The notes beneath the pieces are model-generated. The model saw only the letters and a program-made list of their open reading frames with translations, did not search any database and was not told the origin of the DNA. Below are positions 9,861-18,020 of a stretch of DNA of 64,000 nt, one piece after another. How positions within the stretch are numbered: the first letter of the stretch is position 1; every line of letters starts with the position of its first letter. The position numbers and the translations under genes are program-made. This DNA is from RGIG9060 sp052173655 (GTDB lineage Bacteria; Spirochaetota; Spirochaetia; Treponematales; Treponemataceae): positions 240,138 through 304,137 of the forward strand of contig JBQMYD010000003.1 of assembly GCA_052173655.1 (NCBI GenBank). The letters run 5' to 3'.

Positions 9861-9900
9861 GGGTATGCTTGTTCGGTAACGGACAGGTATACCTTTTTTT
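9861..9900 (+). terminator. Intrinsic terminator of the hypB operon
   Basis: A 15-pair stem that includes G-U pairs (9861-9875 with 9880-9894) closes on the tetraloop GTAA and runs into seven T. It lies 61 bases after the membrane protein stop and separates this operon from nrdD. Confidence 0.85.
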
Positions 9901-10066
9901 ATTAAATAGCCTTGTTTCATGATGTAAAAGCAAAAAGCAAAACAATACAAAGCATTAAAAAAATACATTTAAATTTTAAAAAATAAGTTTTTACAGTATA
10001 AAAGTATAATTACTTTTTGCACAAAAAATACACCGGAAATTCACAAATAAATACCGGAAACGTTGA

Positions 10067-10096
10067 TTGACAAACACTATATATAGTGTTTATAAT
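10067..10096 (+). promoter_or_regulatory. Consensus sigma-70 promoter of nrdD
   Basis: TTGACA at 10067-10072 and TATAAT at 10091-10096 are both perfect hexamers, 18 bases apart. The spacer is entirely an NrdR-box palindrome. Transcription should start near 10103, leaving a leader of about 77 nucleotides. This is the main content of the 380-base gap 9800-10179, together with the terminator upstream. Confidence 0.85.
10073..10090 (+). promoter_or_regulatory. NrdR box (repressor site)
   Basis: AACACTATATATAGTGTT is a perfect 18-base palindrome. Its inner 16 bases match the established NrdR box consensus (acaCwAtATaTwGtgt) at every position. It lies exactly between the -35 and -10 of the nrdD promoter, so bound NrdR would exclude RNA polymerase. 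NrdR represses ribonucleotide reductase genes when dATP is high. Confidence 0.85.
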
Positions 10097-10103
10097 CAAA
10101 AAC

Positions 10104-10119
10104 AGCTTATGGGTAGTGT
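10104..10119 (+). promoter_or_regulatory. Second, degenerate NrdR half-box
   Basis: The sequence matches the NrdR consensus at about 10 of 16 positions, with an intact right half (TAGTGT). Its centre is 30 bases, about three helical turns, from the centre of the perfect box. This is close to the usual spacing of paired NrdR boxes. It overlaps the predicted transcript start. Confidence 0.5.
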
Positions 10120-10179
10120 TTTTGTGTCGATAATTAAGGAGTGATATAGATTCGGCACATAAGAGGGGGATAGCTACAA

Positions 10180-12507
10180 ATGATAAAGAGTATAAAAAAA
10201 CGAGATGGTCGCATAGTTTTATATGATCAGGAAAAAATAGCTAATGCAATTTTAAAGGCTATGGAAGTTTGTGGCGAAGGCGATGCTTCCGATGCGGCTG
10301 CTGTAGCAAATTCCGTTGAAGCAACCTTGGAATCAGTTTGCGGAGATGTTCCTCCTACTATCGAGCAAATTCAAGACCAAGTTGAAAAAGATCTTATGAG
10401 TGCGGGTTTTGATGAAACCGCAAAGCAATATATTTTATATCGTGCAAGCAGAACACGCGTTCGTGAGATGAATACTCACTTAATGAAAGTTTTTGATGAG
10501 CTTACAAACGTTGATGCAACTCAGTCGGATTTAAAAAGAGATAATGCAAATATTGATGGTGATACCGCCATGGGTACGATGCTTAAGTACGGTAGTGAAG
10601 CTGCAAAAGATTACTATGAAAAATATCTTTTAACACCGGAGCAGGCAGAAGCACACAGAGATGGATGGATACATATTCATGATTTTGATTTTTATTCACT
10701 TACAACGACTTGCTGTCAAATTCAACTTACAAAATTATTTAAAGACGGTTTTTGTACGGGACACGGTTTTTTGAGGGAACCTAATGATATTCAAAGCTAT
10801 TCAGCATTAGCTTGTATTGCAATTCAGTCCAATCAAAATGATCAACATGGCGGACAAAGTATTGTAGATTTTGATTACGGACTTGCTCCGGGAGTGTCTA
10901 AAACATACAAAAAGAATTACATAACAAATTTATATAAGGCTCTTCAGATACTTGCTCCTTCTGAAACTCCCGATGAAACTGAGGAAAAAATTAATGGGAT
11001 TCAAGGCGGTATAACTCTTTATACTTTGAAAGATATGCAAAGCGGCATCCAAAAAGAAAAAGGTTGCTTTCCTCAAATTACAACAGACCAAAAATATTTA
11101 GATGCCGAAAAAGATTTTCTTTTAGAAAAAGGCTTTGATCCGGAATTGATTAGAAAGTGCCAACAGTTTGCAATCAAAGAAGCTTACAGGGAAACTGAAA
11201 AAGCAACTTATCAAGCAATGGAAGCCTTAATTCATAACTTGAATACAATGCACTCAAGGGCAGGAGCTCAAACGCCATTCAGTTCAATAAATTATGGAAC
11301 CGATACAAGTCCTGAAGGACGAATGGTAATGAGAAATATTCTAAGAGCTACGGAAGCCGGACTTGGTATGGGTGAAACTCCTATTTTTCCTATTCAGATT
11401 TTTAGAGTAAAAGAAGGCGTTAACTACAACGAGGGCGATCCTAACTATGATTTGTTTATTCAATCCTGCGAAGTAAGTGCAAAACGCTTATTTCCTAATT
11501 TCAGTTTTATCGATAGTCCTTTTAATCTTCAGTATTACAAACCGGGGCATCCTGAAACTGAGGTAAGCTACATGGGTTGTAGAACACGTGTTATGGCGAA
11601 TGTTTTTGACCCTGAAAAATCCGTTAGTCCCGGAAGAGGGAATCTTTCTTTTACTTCTATAAACTTGCCAAGACTTGCAATTGAGTCAAAAGGCAGTGAA
11701 GAAAAATTTTATGAAAAATTAAAAAAAATGATGGACTTGGTTGTAGGACAGCTTTTAGATAGATTTGCAATTCAATCAAGGAAGCGTGTATATAATTTTC
11801 CTTTTCTTATGGGTCAGGGAGTTTGGATTGACAGTGAAAAACTTGGATTCAGTGATACTGTAGGAGAAATATTAAAACATGGTACACTTTCTATCGGTTT
11901 TATAGGGCTTGCAGAAACATTAACATCAATTTACGGACATCATCATGGTGAAAGTGATGAAATGCAAAGAAAAGGATTGGAAATTGTTTCTTATATGCGC
12001 AGTTATCTTGATGTTTTGAGTGAGAAAAAGCGGATGAATTTTACTTTGCTTGCAACTCCTGCAGAGGGTTTGTCCGGAAGATTTGTGCGTATGGATAAAA
12101 AACGTTATGGTATTATAAAAGGAGTAACGGATAAAGATTATTATACTAATTCATTTCATATTCCGGTCTATTACAAAATGAATGCATTTGATAAAATTGC
12201 AAAAGAAGCTCCATACCATGCACTGACTAATGCGGGGCATATAAGTTATGTTGAGTTGGACGGTGATACAGCAAACAATGTAGAAGCCTTTGTTTCTATT
12301 GTTCGATGTATGCATGATGCCGGAATAGGTTATGGATCAATTAATCATCCGGTTGACAGAGATCCACTTTGCGGTTATGTAGGAGTTATAGGAGAAGTTT
12401 GTCCTCGATGCGGAAGAAGAACCGGAGAGGCTATAACTATGGAAAAAATGAATGAACTTAGAATGAAATACAGAAACATTCCGTCATTGCAGAATTGGAA
12501 AGAATAA
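10180..12507 (+). CDS. nrdD: Anaerobic ribonucleoside-triphosphate reductase, main chain without glycyl-radical domain
   Basis: NrdD is the class III enzyme that reduces NTPs to dNTPs without oxygen. Residues 1-95 are an ATP-cone allosteric domain (SIKKRDGRIVLYDQEKIANA). The barrel follows (HIHDFDFYSLTTTCCQ, TPFSSINYGTD). Near the C-terminus LCGYVG (residues 731-735) and CPRCG (741-745) are the usual zinc-binding region. The chain then ends without the RRxxGYL glycyl-radical segment that normally follows. That segment is encoded as a separate small gene 18 bases downstream, in the same reading frame after a TAA. GAGGGGGA precedes the ATG. It is driven by an NrdR-controlled promoter and followed by its activase, nrdG. 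Confidence 0.93.
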   Translation: MIKSIKKRDGRIVLYDQEKIANAILKAMEVCGEGDASDAAAVANSVEATLESVCGDVPPTIEQIQDQVEKDLMSAGFDETAKQYILYRASRTRVREMNTHLMKVFDELTNVDATQSDLKRDNANIDGDTAMGTMLKYGSEAAKDYYEKYLLTPEQAEAHRDGWIHIHDFDFYSLTTTCCQIQLTKLFKDGFCTGHGFLREPNDIQSYSALACIAIQSNQNDQHGGQSIVDFDYGLAPGVSKTYKKNYITNLYKALQILAPSETPDETEEKINGIQGGITLYTLKDMQSGIQKEKGCFPQITTDQKYLDAEKDFLLEKGFDPELIRKCQQFAIKEAYRETEKATYQAMEALIHNLNTMHSRAGAQTPFSSINYGTDTSPEGRMVMRNILRATEAGLGMGETPIFPIQIFRVKEGVNYNEGDPNYDLFIQSCEVSAKRLFPNFSFIDSPFNLQYYKPGHPETEVSYMGCRTRVMANVFDPEKSVSPGRGNLSFTSINLPRLAIESKGSEEKFYEKLKKMMDLVVGQLLDRFAIQSRKRVYNFPFLMGQGVWIDSEKLGFSDTVGEILKHGTLSIGFIGLAETLTSIYGHHHGESDEMQRKGLEIVSYMRSYLDVLSEKKRMNFTLLATPAEGLSGRFVRMDKKRYGIIKGVTDKDYYTNSFHIPVYYKMNAFDKIAKEAPYHALTNAGHISYVELDGDTANNVEAFVSIVRCMHDAGIGYGSINHPVDRDPLCGYVGVIGEVCPRCGRRTGEAITMEKMNELRMKYRNIPSLQNWKE

Positions 12508-12525
12508 AATATAATGGGAGAATAT

Positions 12526-12690
12526 ATGGAAACAACAAATAAGATTAGAACAAACATTGAAGCTAAATTAGGGAAGGGTGTTGAATTTGAAAGAATTCGG
12601 CGTATAACAGGATATTTGGTAGGAACTTTGGATCGTTTTAATGATGCAAAACGAGCTGAAGAACATGATAGAATTAAGCACGGAATGTAG
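12526..12690 (+). CDS. Detached glycyl-radical domain of NrdD (54 residues)
   Basis: This 54-codon gene lies between nrdD and nrdG. Residues 20-51 contain FERIRRITGYLVGTLDRF and an AKRAEEHDRIKH tail. By my reading this corresponds to the C-terminal glycyl-radical segment of ordinary NrdD (RRVCGYL in E. coli), so the glycine of ITGYL (residue 29) should carry the radical made by NrdG. GGGAG lies 5 bases before this ATG; an ATG at 12514 in the same frame is an alternative. It is in frame with nrdD, separated by one TAA and five further codons. Either the domain is a true separate subunit, or some protein arises by stop read-through. The first is likelier because of the ribosome site. Confidence 0.82.
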   Translation: METTNKIRTNIEAKLGKGVEFERIRRITGYLVGTLDRFNDAKRAEEHDRIKHGM

Positions 12691-12717
12691 TTGCATTTAA
12701 AAAGCACCCATCAGGCT

Positions 12718-13275
12718 ATGCAAACTATTCTCAATATTGCCGGGTTCGTTGATGATTCAATTGTTGACGGGCCCGGTATCCGTTTTACGGTTTTTTGTCA
12801 GGGTTGTTCCCATAAATGTCCCGGATGCCACAATCCGGAAACGCATGAGTTTGGAGTTGGGATTAATTATACTGTAGGAGAAATTATAAAACGAATAAAA
12901 GAAAATCCTCTTGTAAGAGGTGTAACTTTTAGTGGCGGAGATCCTTTTTTTCAAGCTGAAGGATTTTCACATCTTGGACGTGAATTAAAAAAAATGGGAT
13001 ATGAAGTTGTAAGTTATACAGGCTTTACATGGGAATATTTAATGGTTTGCGGGAGTTTGGAACAGTTGGAATTGTTGGAAACTCTTGATATTTTGATAGA
13101 TGGGCCTTTTGACATAAAAAAAAGAAATTTGGATTTGTCTTTTAGGGGAAGTACAAATCAACGAATTATAGATGTGCAAAAAAGCCTTGAAAAAGCGAAA
13201 TTCGGCGTAAGTCCTGTAAAAGCTCCGGTTTTATGCACACAAAAACGTTGGATAGGGAATGAAAAATGGGAATGA
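12718..13275 (+). CDS. nrdG: Anaerobic ribonucleotide reductase activating protein (radical SAM)
   Basis: NrdG uses S-adenosylmethionine and a [4Fe-4S] cluster to generate the glycyl radical on NrdD. The protein of about 185 residues has VDGPGIRFTVFCQGC followed by the radical SAM motif CSHKCPGC and a GGDPFFQAE segment. The start is uncertain. The ATG at 12718 gives the usual N-terminus for the family, but a TTG at 12691 directly after the previous stop also opens the frame, and neither has a strong ribosome site, which suggests translational coupling. Its end overlaps the next gene by 10 bases. Confidence 0.9.
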   Translation: MQTILNIAGFVDDSIVDGPGIRFTVFCQGCSHKCPGCHNPETHEFGVGINYTVGEIIKRIKENPLVRGVTFSGGDPFFQAEGFSHLGRELKKMGYEVVSYTGFTWEYLMVCGSLEQLELLETLDILIDGPFDIKKRNLDLSFRGSTNQRIIDVQKSLEKAKFGVSPVKAPVLCTQKRWIGNEKWE

Positions 13276-14525
13276 CAAGTATTGCAGAAATATATAGAAT
13301 TGGCAGGGGCCCCAGCAGTTCACATACAATGGCTCCTGAAAAAGCTGCTCGTTACATGATAGAGAATTTTCCTCAGGCAGATTTTTTTGAAGTAACACTT
13401 TTCGGTTCTTTATCAAGAACGGGAAAAGGACATAGAACGGATTTTGCTATAGAGCAAACATTCGGTCCTGAAAAATGTAAAATAAACTGGGATTACAGTG
13501 ATAAGGAACTTCCTCATCCTAATACAATGGAATTTGTTTGTTTTTTTAACGGTAAAGAGATTGGTAGAAAAACTATTTTAAGTATCGGTGGCGGTGCTAT
13601 AAAAATTTTGGATGAACAAAGTGAAAGTAAAATACAAGTAGGTAAGGAACAAGGAGCCGAAGAGGATCAGGTTCAAGAAGTTTACAAAGAAAGTACTTTT
13701 GATGAAGTTGCCGCATTTTGCAAAAAGAAAAAGTTTGATTTAAAAGACTATGTATACTTTTATGAGCCGTCGATAAAAGGTCATTTGAATTCTGTTTGGA
13801 TTCAGATGAAAAGTACTGTAAAAAAGGGTCTTAAGACCGGAGGTATTTTACCCGGTGGATTAAATGTAAAACGAAGAGCAATGGAGCTTTCCAAGAAAGC
13901 TTTTAGGGATAGAGATTTAATAAAAAAAGAACATTTGTTAATTTCCTCATATGCATATGCTGCCAGTGAAGAAAATGCTGCAGGAGGAATGATGGTAACA
14001 AGCCCTACTTGCGGAGCCAGCGGAGTTTTGCCTGCTGTTTTGTACTATGAAAAAGAATTTTTTGGTTGTACAGATGATGAAATTATTGATGCTCTAGCTG
14101 TTGCAGGAATTATAGGCCAGGTAATAAAAACCAATGCATCTGTTTCCGGTGCGGAAGCAGGGTGCCAAGCAGAAGTTGGAAGTGCTTGTTGTATGGCGGC
14201 GGCGGCACTTGCCTTTTTAAGGGGTTGTTCAATAAAACAAATTGAATGTGCCGCAGAAATTTCAATGGAGCATTGTCTTGGTTTAACTTGCGATCCGGTA
14301 GATGGTCTTGTTCAAATTCCATGTATTGAACGAAATGCAGTTGGGGCTTTGCGTTCTTACGATGCTGCAACATTGGCAGAAATAGTTTATGACGAGAGAA
14401 AAGTTTCTTTTGATACGATAGTAAAAACAATGTACGAAACCGGAAAAGACTTATCAAAATGTTACAGAGAAACTTCCGAGGGAGGTTTGGCAAAATTATA
14501 TGTAAACAAAAGGGGTCTTGATTAA
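13266..14525 (+). CDS. L-serine ammonia-lyase (iron-sulfur serine dehydratase), single chain
   Basis: The enzyme converts L-serine to pyruvate and ammonia using an oxygen-sensitive [4Fe-4S] cluster. The 419-residue chain joins an N-terminal beta-type domain (GPSSSHTMAPEKAARY, KGHRTDFAIEQTFG) to an alpha-type catalytic domain with cysteines in SPTCGASGVLPA, GSACCMAAAALA and LTCDPVDGLVQIPC. It starts inside the end of nrdG, so it belongs to the nrd operon by position. The metabolic link is not obvious beyond shared oxygen sensitivity and anaerobic expression. Confidence 0.9.
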   Translation: MGMTSIAEIYRIGRGPSSSHTMAPEKAARYMIENFPQADFFEVTLFGSLSRTGKGHRTDFAIEQTFGPEKCKINWDYSDKELPHPNTMEFVCFFNGKEIGRKTILSIGGGAIKILDEQSESKIQVGKEQGAEEDQVQEVYKESTFDEVAAFCKKKKFDLKDYVYFYEPSIKGHLNSVWIQMKSTVKKGLKTGGILPGGLNVKRRAMELSKKAFRDRDLIKKEHLLISSYAYAASEENAAGGMMVTSPTCGASGVLPAVLYYEKEFFGCTDDEIIDALAVAGIIGQVIKTNASVSGAEAGCQAEVGSACCMAAAALAFLRGCSIKQIECAAEISMEHCLGLTCDPVDGLVQIPCIERNAVGALRSYDAATLAEIVYDERKVSFDTIVKTMYETGKDLSKCYRETSEGGLAKLYVNKRGLD

Positions 14526-14538
14526 GAAGATTAATATC

Positions 14539-14967
14539 GTGCAAAAAGTAAAAAAAATTAAATATTTTCTAACTCTTATTCTTCTTATTGCGATTGCTTT
14601 TTCTGTTTTTGCTGAAGAAAAAAAAGTAAATTATGATCTTACCAAAATGAATTTTAATATGATTTCAGGTGTTGTATTTGATATGATGATAAATGTTGAA
14701 AAATACAAGGGGAAAACGGTAAGAATTGAAGGTCAGTTTTTTACGACTTACAGTGAATTAATGAACATGCAAACTTATGCTGTTTTGGTATATGATGAAA
14801 CAGCTTGTTGCCAAACGGGTTTGAATTTTATTCCGAACAAAGATGTTTTGGTATCAAAAAAATTTCCTGTAGAAAAAACAAAAATTACCGTTGAAGGTAA
14901 GCTTGTTTGCAGAGAAATTAACGGAATGGACTATCTTTATATTGCAGCTGATCTTGTAAATTTTTAA
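14539..14967 (+). CDS. Small exported protein of unknown function
   Basis: This protein of about 142 residues has a signal peptide (VKKIKYFLTLILLIAIAF, then SVFAEE), predicting export to the periplasm. The mature part contains KGKTVRIEGQF, a CC pair (ETACCQTGLNF) and VEGKLVCREINGMDYLYIA, which looks like an all-beta OB-like fold. GTG 14539 is preferred, with AAGAAG upstream; a TTG at 14518 overlapping the serine dehydratase stop is the alternative. I do not recognise the family. The three cysteines could bind metal or form a disulfide. Confidence 0.65.
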   Translation: MQKVKKIKYFLTLILLIAIAFSVFAEEKKVNYDLTKMNFNMISGVVFDMMINVEKYKGKTVRIEGQFFTTYSELMNMQTYAVLVYDETACCQTGLNFIPNKDVLVSKKFPVEKTKITVEGKLVCREINGMDYLYIAADLVNF

Positions 14968-14993
14968 ACTGATAATTTTGAAATTTTTATGTT

Positions 14994-15416
14994 TTACATA
15001 ATTTTTATTTTTCTATTACATTCTGTACAACCCAGAATTCTGACGTGATTTTTTTTATCGGAATATTCAAACATTCGTGCAATTAAATATCCGTTTTCGG
15101 GAATTTTTTTGCCGCAAACAGGACACTTGCGGATAGCTCCCGTTTCAACTTTTGGAAAGCAATGAGGGCAACCTTGTATCGTGCAAAGATGGTCGGTTTT
15201 GCTTTCAGTATGGTAAACCTTAGAAATAATTTTTTCTTTTCCAACTAGGTCGGAATTGCAAACAGGACACTGTTTAATTGAACTTTCCGGGCGAGTGAAT
15301 TTAAATTTTTCTCTGGTCTTGCGTTCTTGGTTTATTGCCCAAAATTTCCAAAAAATTAAGAAAAGGGCTACAGCAACTAAAACTAAAACTGCAATTAAAA
15401 TAATATCGGTATTCAT
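14994..15416 (-). CDS. Membrane-anchored zinc-ribbon protein
   Basis: This 140-residue protein has one N-terminal membrane span (IILIAVLVLVAVALFLIFW) followed by a charged linker. Its soluble domain has three cysteine pairs (CPVCNSDL, CTIQGCPHC, CPVCGKKIPENG) plus a final CTEC, which suggests two to three zinc ribbons. It is convergent with the upstream exported-protein gene. ATG 15416 is chosen over a TTG at 15434; neither has a ribosome site. Function unknown; tethered zinc ribbons often take part in protein-protein contacts. Confidence 0.7.
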   Translation of the reverse strand: MNTDIILIAVLVLVAVALFLIFWKFWAINQERKTREKFKFTRPESSIKQCPVCNSDLVGKEKIISKVYHTESKTDHLCTIQGCPHCFPKVETGAIRKCPVCGKKIPENGYLIARMFEYSDKKNHVRILGCTECNRKIKIM

Positions 15417-15512
15417 ATATTTAAGTGTCGGCAATAAATTGCATAAAAATAAATAATTTCATTTGTTTTTTACATTGAAAAACGCTCTTTTTTTTGTTAA
15501 AGTAATTGAACT

Positions 15513-17912
15513 ATGGAATTTACACAAGAAAAAATTAACGAATTGGTAGTTGATGAAATTGCTATCATGAAAAAAATTGCAGAAGAGCTGAATATTCGCA
15601 TGGCTCAAGTTAGTGCAGTTATTTCCCTTGTAAACGAGGGCTGTACTATTCCTTTTATTTCCCGTTATAGAAAAGAAGTTCACGGTTCATTGGATGAGGT
15701 TCAAGTACGGGATTGTGATCACCTGTTTAAAAGTTATAAAAATATCGAAACTCGTAGAATTGAAATTATAAAAGGTATTTTTGCACAAAATAAACTTACT
15801 GAAAGTCTTTATGAGGCTGCAATGAATGCAAAAACATTGACAGAACTTGAAGATCTTTGGGCACCGTTCAAAAAGAAAAAAAAGACAAGAGGAATGATTG
15901 CAATAGAAAAGGGCTTGGATAAGCTGGCAGATGCAATGCTTGAGCTTGATAACGACGATATAGAAAAAAAAGCTGAAGAATTTATAAAAACCGATGCAGA
16001 CTCGGAAGATTTGAATGTTCCTGACATTACTTGTGCTCTTGCAGGTGCTCAGGATATTCTTGCAGAACGTATAAGTCAGGATAGCAACAATAGAAGTAAA
16101 ATTCATGATTTGTATTTGCAAACCGGATTTATAAAAACAAAAGGAATTGTTCCCGAGGGGCAAACTGAGGAGCAAGCTCAAAAACTTTCTACTTACCAAA
16201 TGTATTGGGATTTTGAAGAACCTTTGAATCAGGTAAAAAGCCACAGAACTCTTGCTATTAACAGGGCTGAAAGAGAAGGTGCTTTGGATGTTATCATCGA
16301 TATTGATGTTGAACTTGCAATTAATATGCTAAAAAAACAAACTTCAATTAACAATAAGTATCATGAGGCTGCTATAGAAGATGGAATTGTAAGACTTTTA
16401 AGTCCGGCTGTCGTAAGGGAAATTAGAAGCGATCTTAGTAACGAGGCTGATATTCATGGAATTGGAGTTTTCAGCGAGAATTTAAAAAATCTTTTAATGC
16501 AACAGCCCATAAAGGGAACAAGGGTCTTAGGTATGGATCCCGGAATAAAAACCGGAACAAAATGTGCTGCAATGGATGAAACCGGAAAATATCTTGGAAA
16601 CTTCAAGATTTTTCAAGTGCAGGATCCTACAGCTGCTTATAAAGCGTTGACAGATGCAATTGATGAATACGACATTCAGCTTGTTGCGGTAGGGAATGGA
16701 ACCGGAAGTCATGAAGTTCAAGAATTAGTTGCAAAGGTTATATCTGAAAATTATTCCGATGCTGATGTTATGTATACAGTTGTTGATGAAAGTGGGGCTT
16801 CCGTTTATTCAGCAAGTGATACAGCAAGGGAAGAATTTCCGGATTTGGATTTAACTGTTCGTGGTGCAATTTCTATGGGACGAAGGATCCAAGATCCTCT
16901 AGCAGAACTTGTAAAAATAGATCCTAAAGCTATAGGCGTTGGACTTTATCAACACGATGTAAATCAAAAAAAGCTTGGAGAAACATTGGATGAAGTTGTA
17001 GGTTCTGTTGTAAATCAGGTTGGAGTAAATTTAAATACTGCAAGTTATCATCTTTTAAAATATGTTTCCGGAATTAATAGCAGTCTTGCAAAGAAAATCG
17101 TTGCATATCGCGATTCAAAAGGAAAAATAAAAAGCAGAGATGAATTGAGGGAAATCGGGGGAATGGGGGAGAAATCTTTTGAGCAATGTGCAGGATTCTT
17201 AAAAATTCCTGAAAGTAAAAATCCCCTTGATAACACATGGGTGCATCCTGAAAATTATGCACTTGCAGATGAAGTTATGCCTTTGCTGAAGACAAAAAGT
17301 GAAATTTCTGCTGACTTAAAATCTAAATTGACGGAAAAGTATGGAATCGGTGATATGACCATAAAAGATATTATCGATGAATTACAAAGACCTAACAGAG
17401 ATCCGAGAGAAGGCTATCCAAAGCCTATTATGCAAAAAGGAGTTGTTAATTTTGAAGATTTGCATGAAGGAATGAAGGTAACCGGAAAAATAAAAAATGT
17501 TGTAGATTTTGGGGCTTTTGTAGACATTGGGTTGCATGAAACAGGACTTATACATATAAGTGAACTTAGTGATAATTTTGTAAGCGATCCTATGGAAGTT
17601 GTAAAAGTTGGCGATATATATGAGTTTACTATTATCGGATTGGATTTTGATAGAAAAAGAATAAGTCTAAGCTTAAAAAGTGATGCAGTATCTAGAATCG
17701 GACTAAAAGAAAGTGAAAAAACAGATAAAACTAATACTACAGTAAGGTCAAAAAATAAAAATTCTGTTCGCATAGTCGTAAATCACAATCGGGAAAATCG
17801 TAATTACACGGGAACGGTAAAAGAATTTCGAAACGGAAATGAAAAAAAGTATAGTGCAAATAAAGACAGCGGGGAAACTTATAATCCTTTTGCTGCACTT
17901 TTGAAAAAATAA
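15513..17912 (+). CDS. tex: RNA-binding transcription accessory protein Tex
   Basis: Tex is a cytoplasmic nucleic-acid-binding protein that associates with transcription. The 799-residue chain has the expected order: an N-terminal helical Tex domain, a YqgF/RNase H-like fold beginning at RVLGMDPGIKTGTKCA near residue 338, helix-hairpin-helix modules near 515-560 (LLKYVSGINSSLAKKIVAYR), and an S1 domain near 649-725 (GMKVTGKIKNVVDFGAFVDI). The C-terminus is a basic, asparagine-rich tail. No ribosome site precedes the ATG. TTGAAA (15475-15480) and TAAAGT (15498-15503), 17 bases apart, would start the message about 3 bases before the ATG, so it may be leaderless. Confidence 0.95.
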   Translation: MEFTQEKINELVVDEIAIMKKIAEELNIRMAQVSAVISLVNEGCTIPFISRYRKEVHGSLDEVQVRDCDHLFKSYKNIETRRIEIIKGIFAQNKLTESLYEAAMNAKTLTELEDLWAPFKKKKKTRGMIAIEKGLDKLADAMLELDNDDIEKKAEEFIKTDADSEDLNVPDITCALAGAQDILAERISQDSNNRSKIHDLYLQTGFIKTKGIVPEGQTEEQAQKLSTYQMYWDFEEPLNQVKSHRTLAINRAEREGALDVIIDIDVELAINMLKKQTSINNKYHEAAIEDGIVRLLSPAVVREIRSDLSNEADIHGIGVFSENLKNLLMQQPIKGTRVLGMDPGIKTGTKCAAMDETGKYLGNFKIFQVQDPTAAYKALTDAIDEYDIQLVAVGNGTGSHEVQELVAKVISENYSDADVMYTVVDESGASVYSASDTAREEFPDLDLTVRGAISMGRRIQDPLAELVKIDPKAIGVGLYQHDVNQKKLGETLDEVVGSVVNQVGVNLNTASYHLLKYVSGINSSLAKKIVAYRDSKGKIKSRDELREIGGMGEKSFEQCAGFLKIPESKNPLDNTWVHPENYALADEVMPLLKTKSEISADLKSKLTEKYGIGDMTIKDIIDELQRPNRDPREGYPKPIMQKGVVNFEDLHEGMKVTGKIKNVVDFGAFVDIGLHETGLIHISELSDNFVSDPMEVVKVGDIYEFTIIGLDFDRKRISLSLKSDAVSRIGLKESEKTDKTNTTVRSKNKNSVRIVVNHNRENRNYTGTVKEFRNGNEKKYSANKDSGETYNPFAALLKK

Positions 17913-17931
17913 AAGGGCATTAAGTTATAAT

Positions 17932-17969
17932 ACTAGCAGTTCCAAAACTAAAGATTTGGAACTGCTAGT
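17932..17969. repeat. Inverted repeat between convergent genes
   Basis: A perfect 15-base stem (ACTAGCAGTTCCAAA and its complement) with an 8-base loop lies between tex and the minus-strand symporter. There is no T run directly after it on either strand. It may act as a two-way transcription block or RNA stabiliser rather than a classical terminator. Confidence 0.7.
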
Positions 17970-18020
17970 GTATAGTCGTAAAGAATCTTTTTGAATACTT
18001 TGCTATTTTTTTGATTTGTT

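Noticed and set aside
12367..12390. LCGYVG in NrdD as the glycyl-radical site
   Set aside because: It is followed by CPRCG and corresponds to the zinc-binding region that precedes the radical loop in ordinary NrdD; the better radical motif is in the small downstream gene.
15421..15445. Sigma-54-like GGCA...TTGCA upstream of tex
   Set aside because: The GG and GC are 9 rather than 10 bases apart and the -24 box is incomplete.
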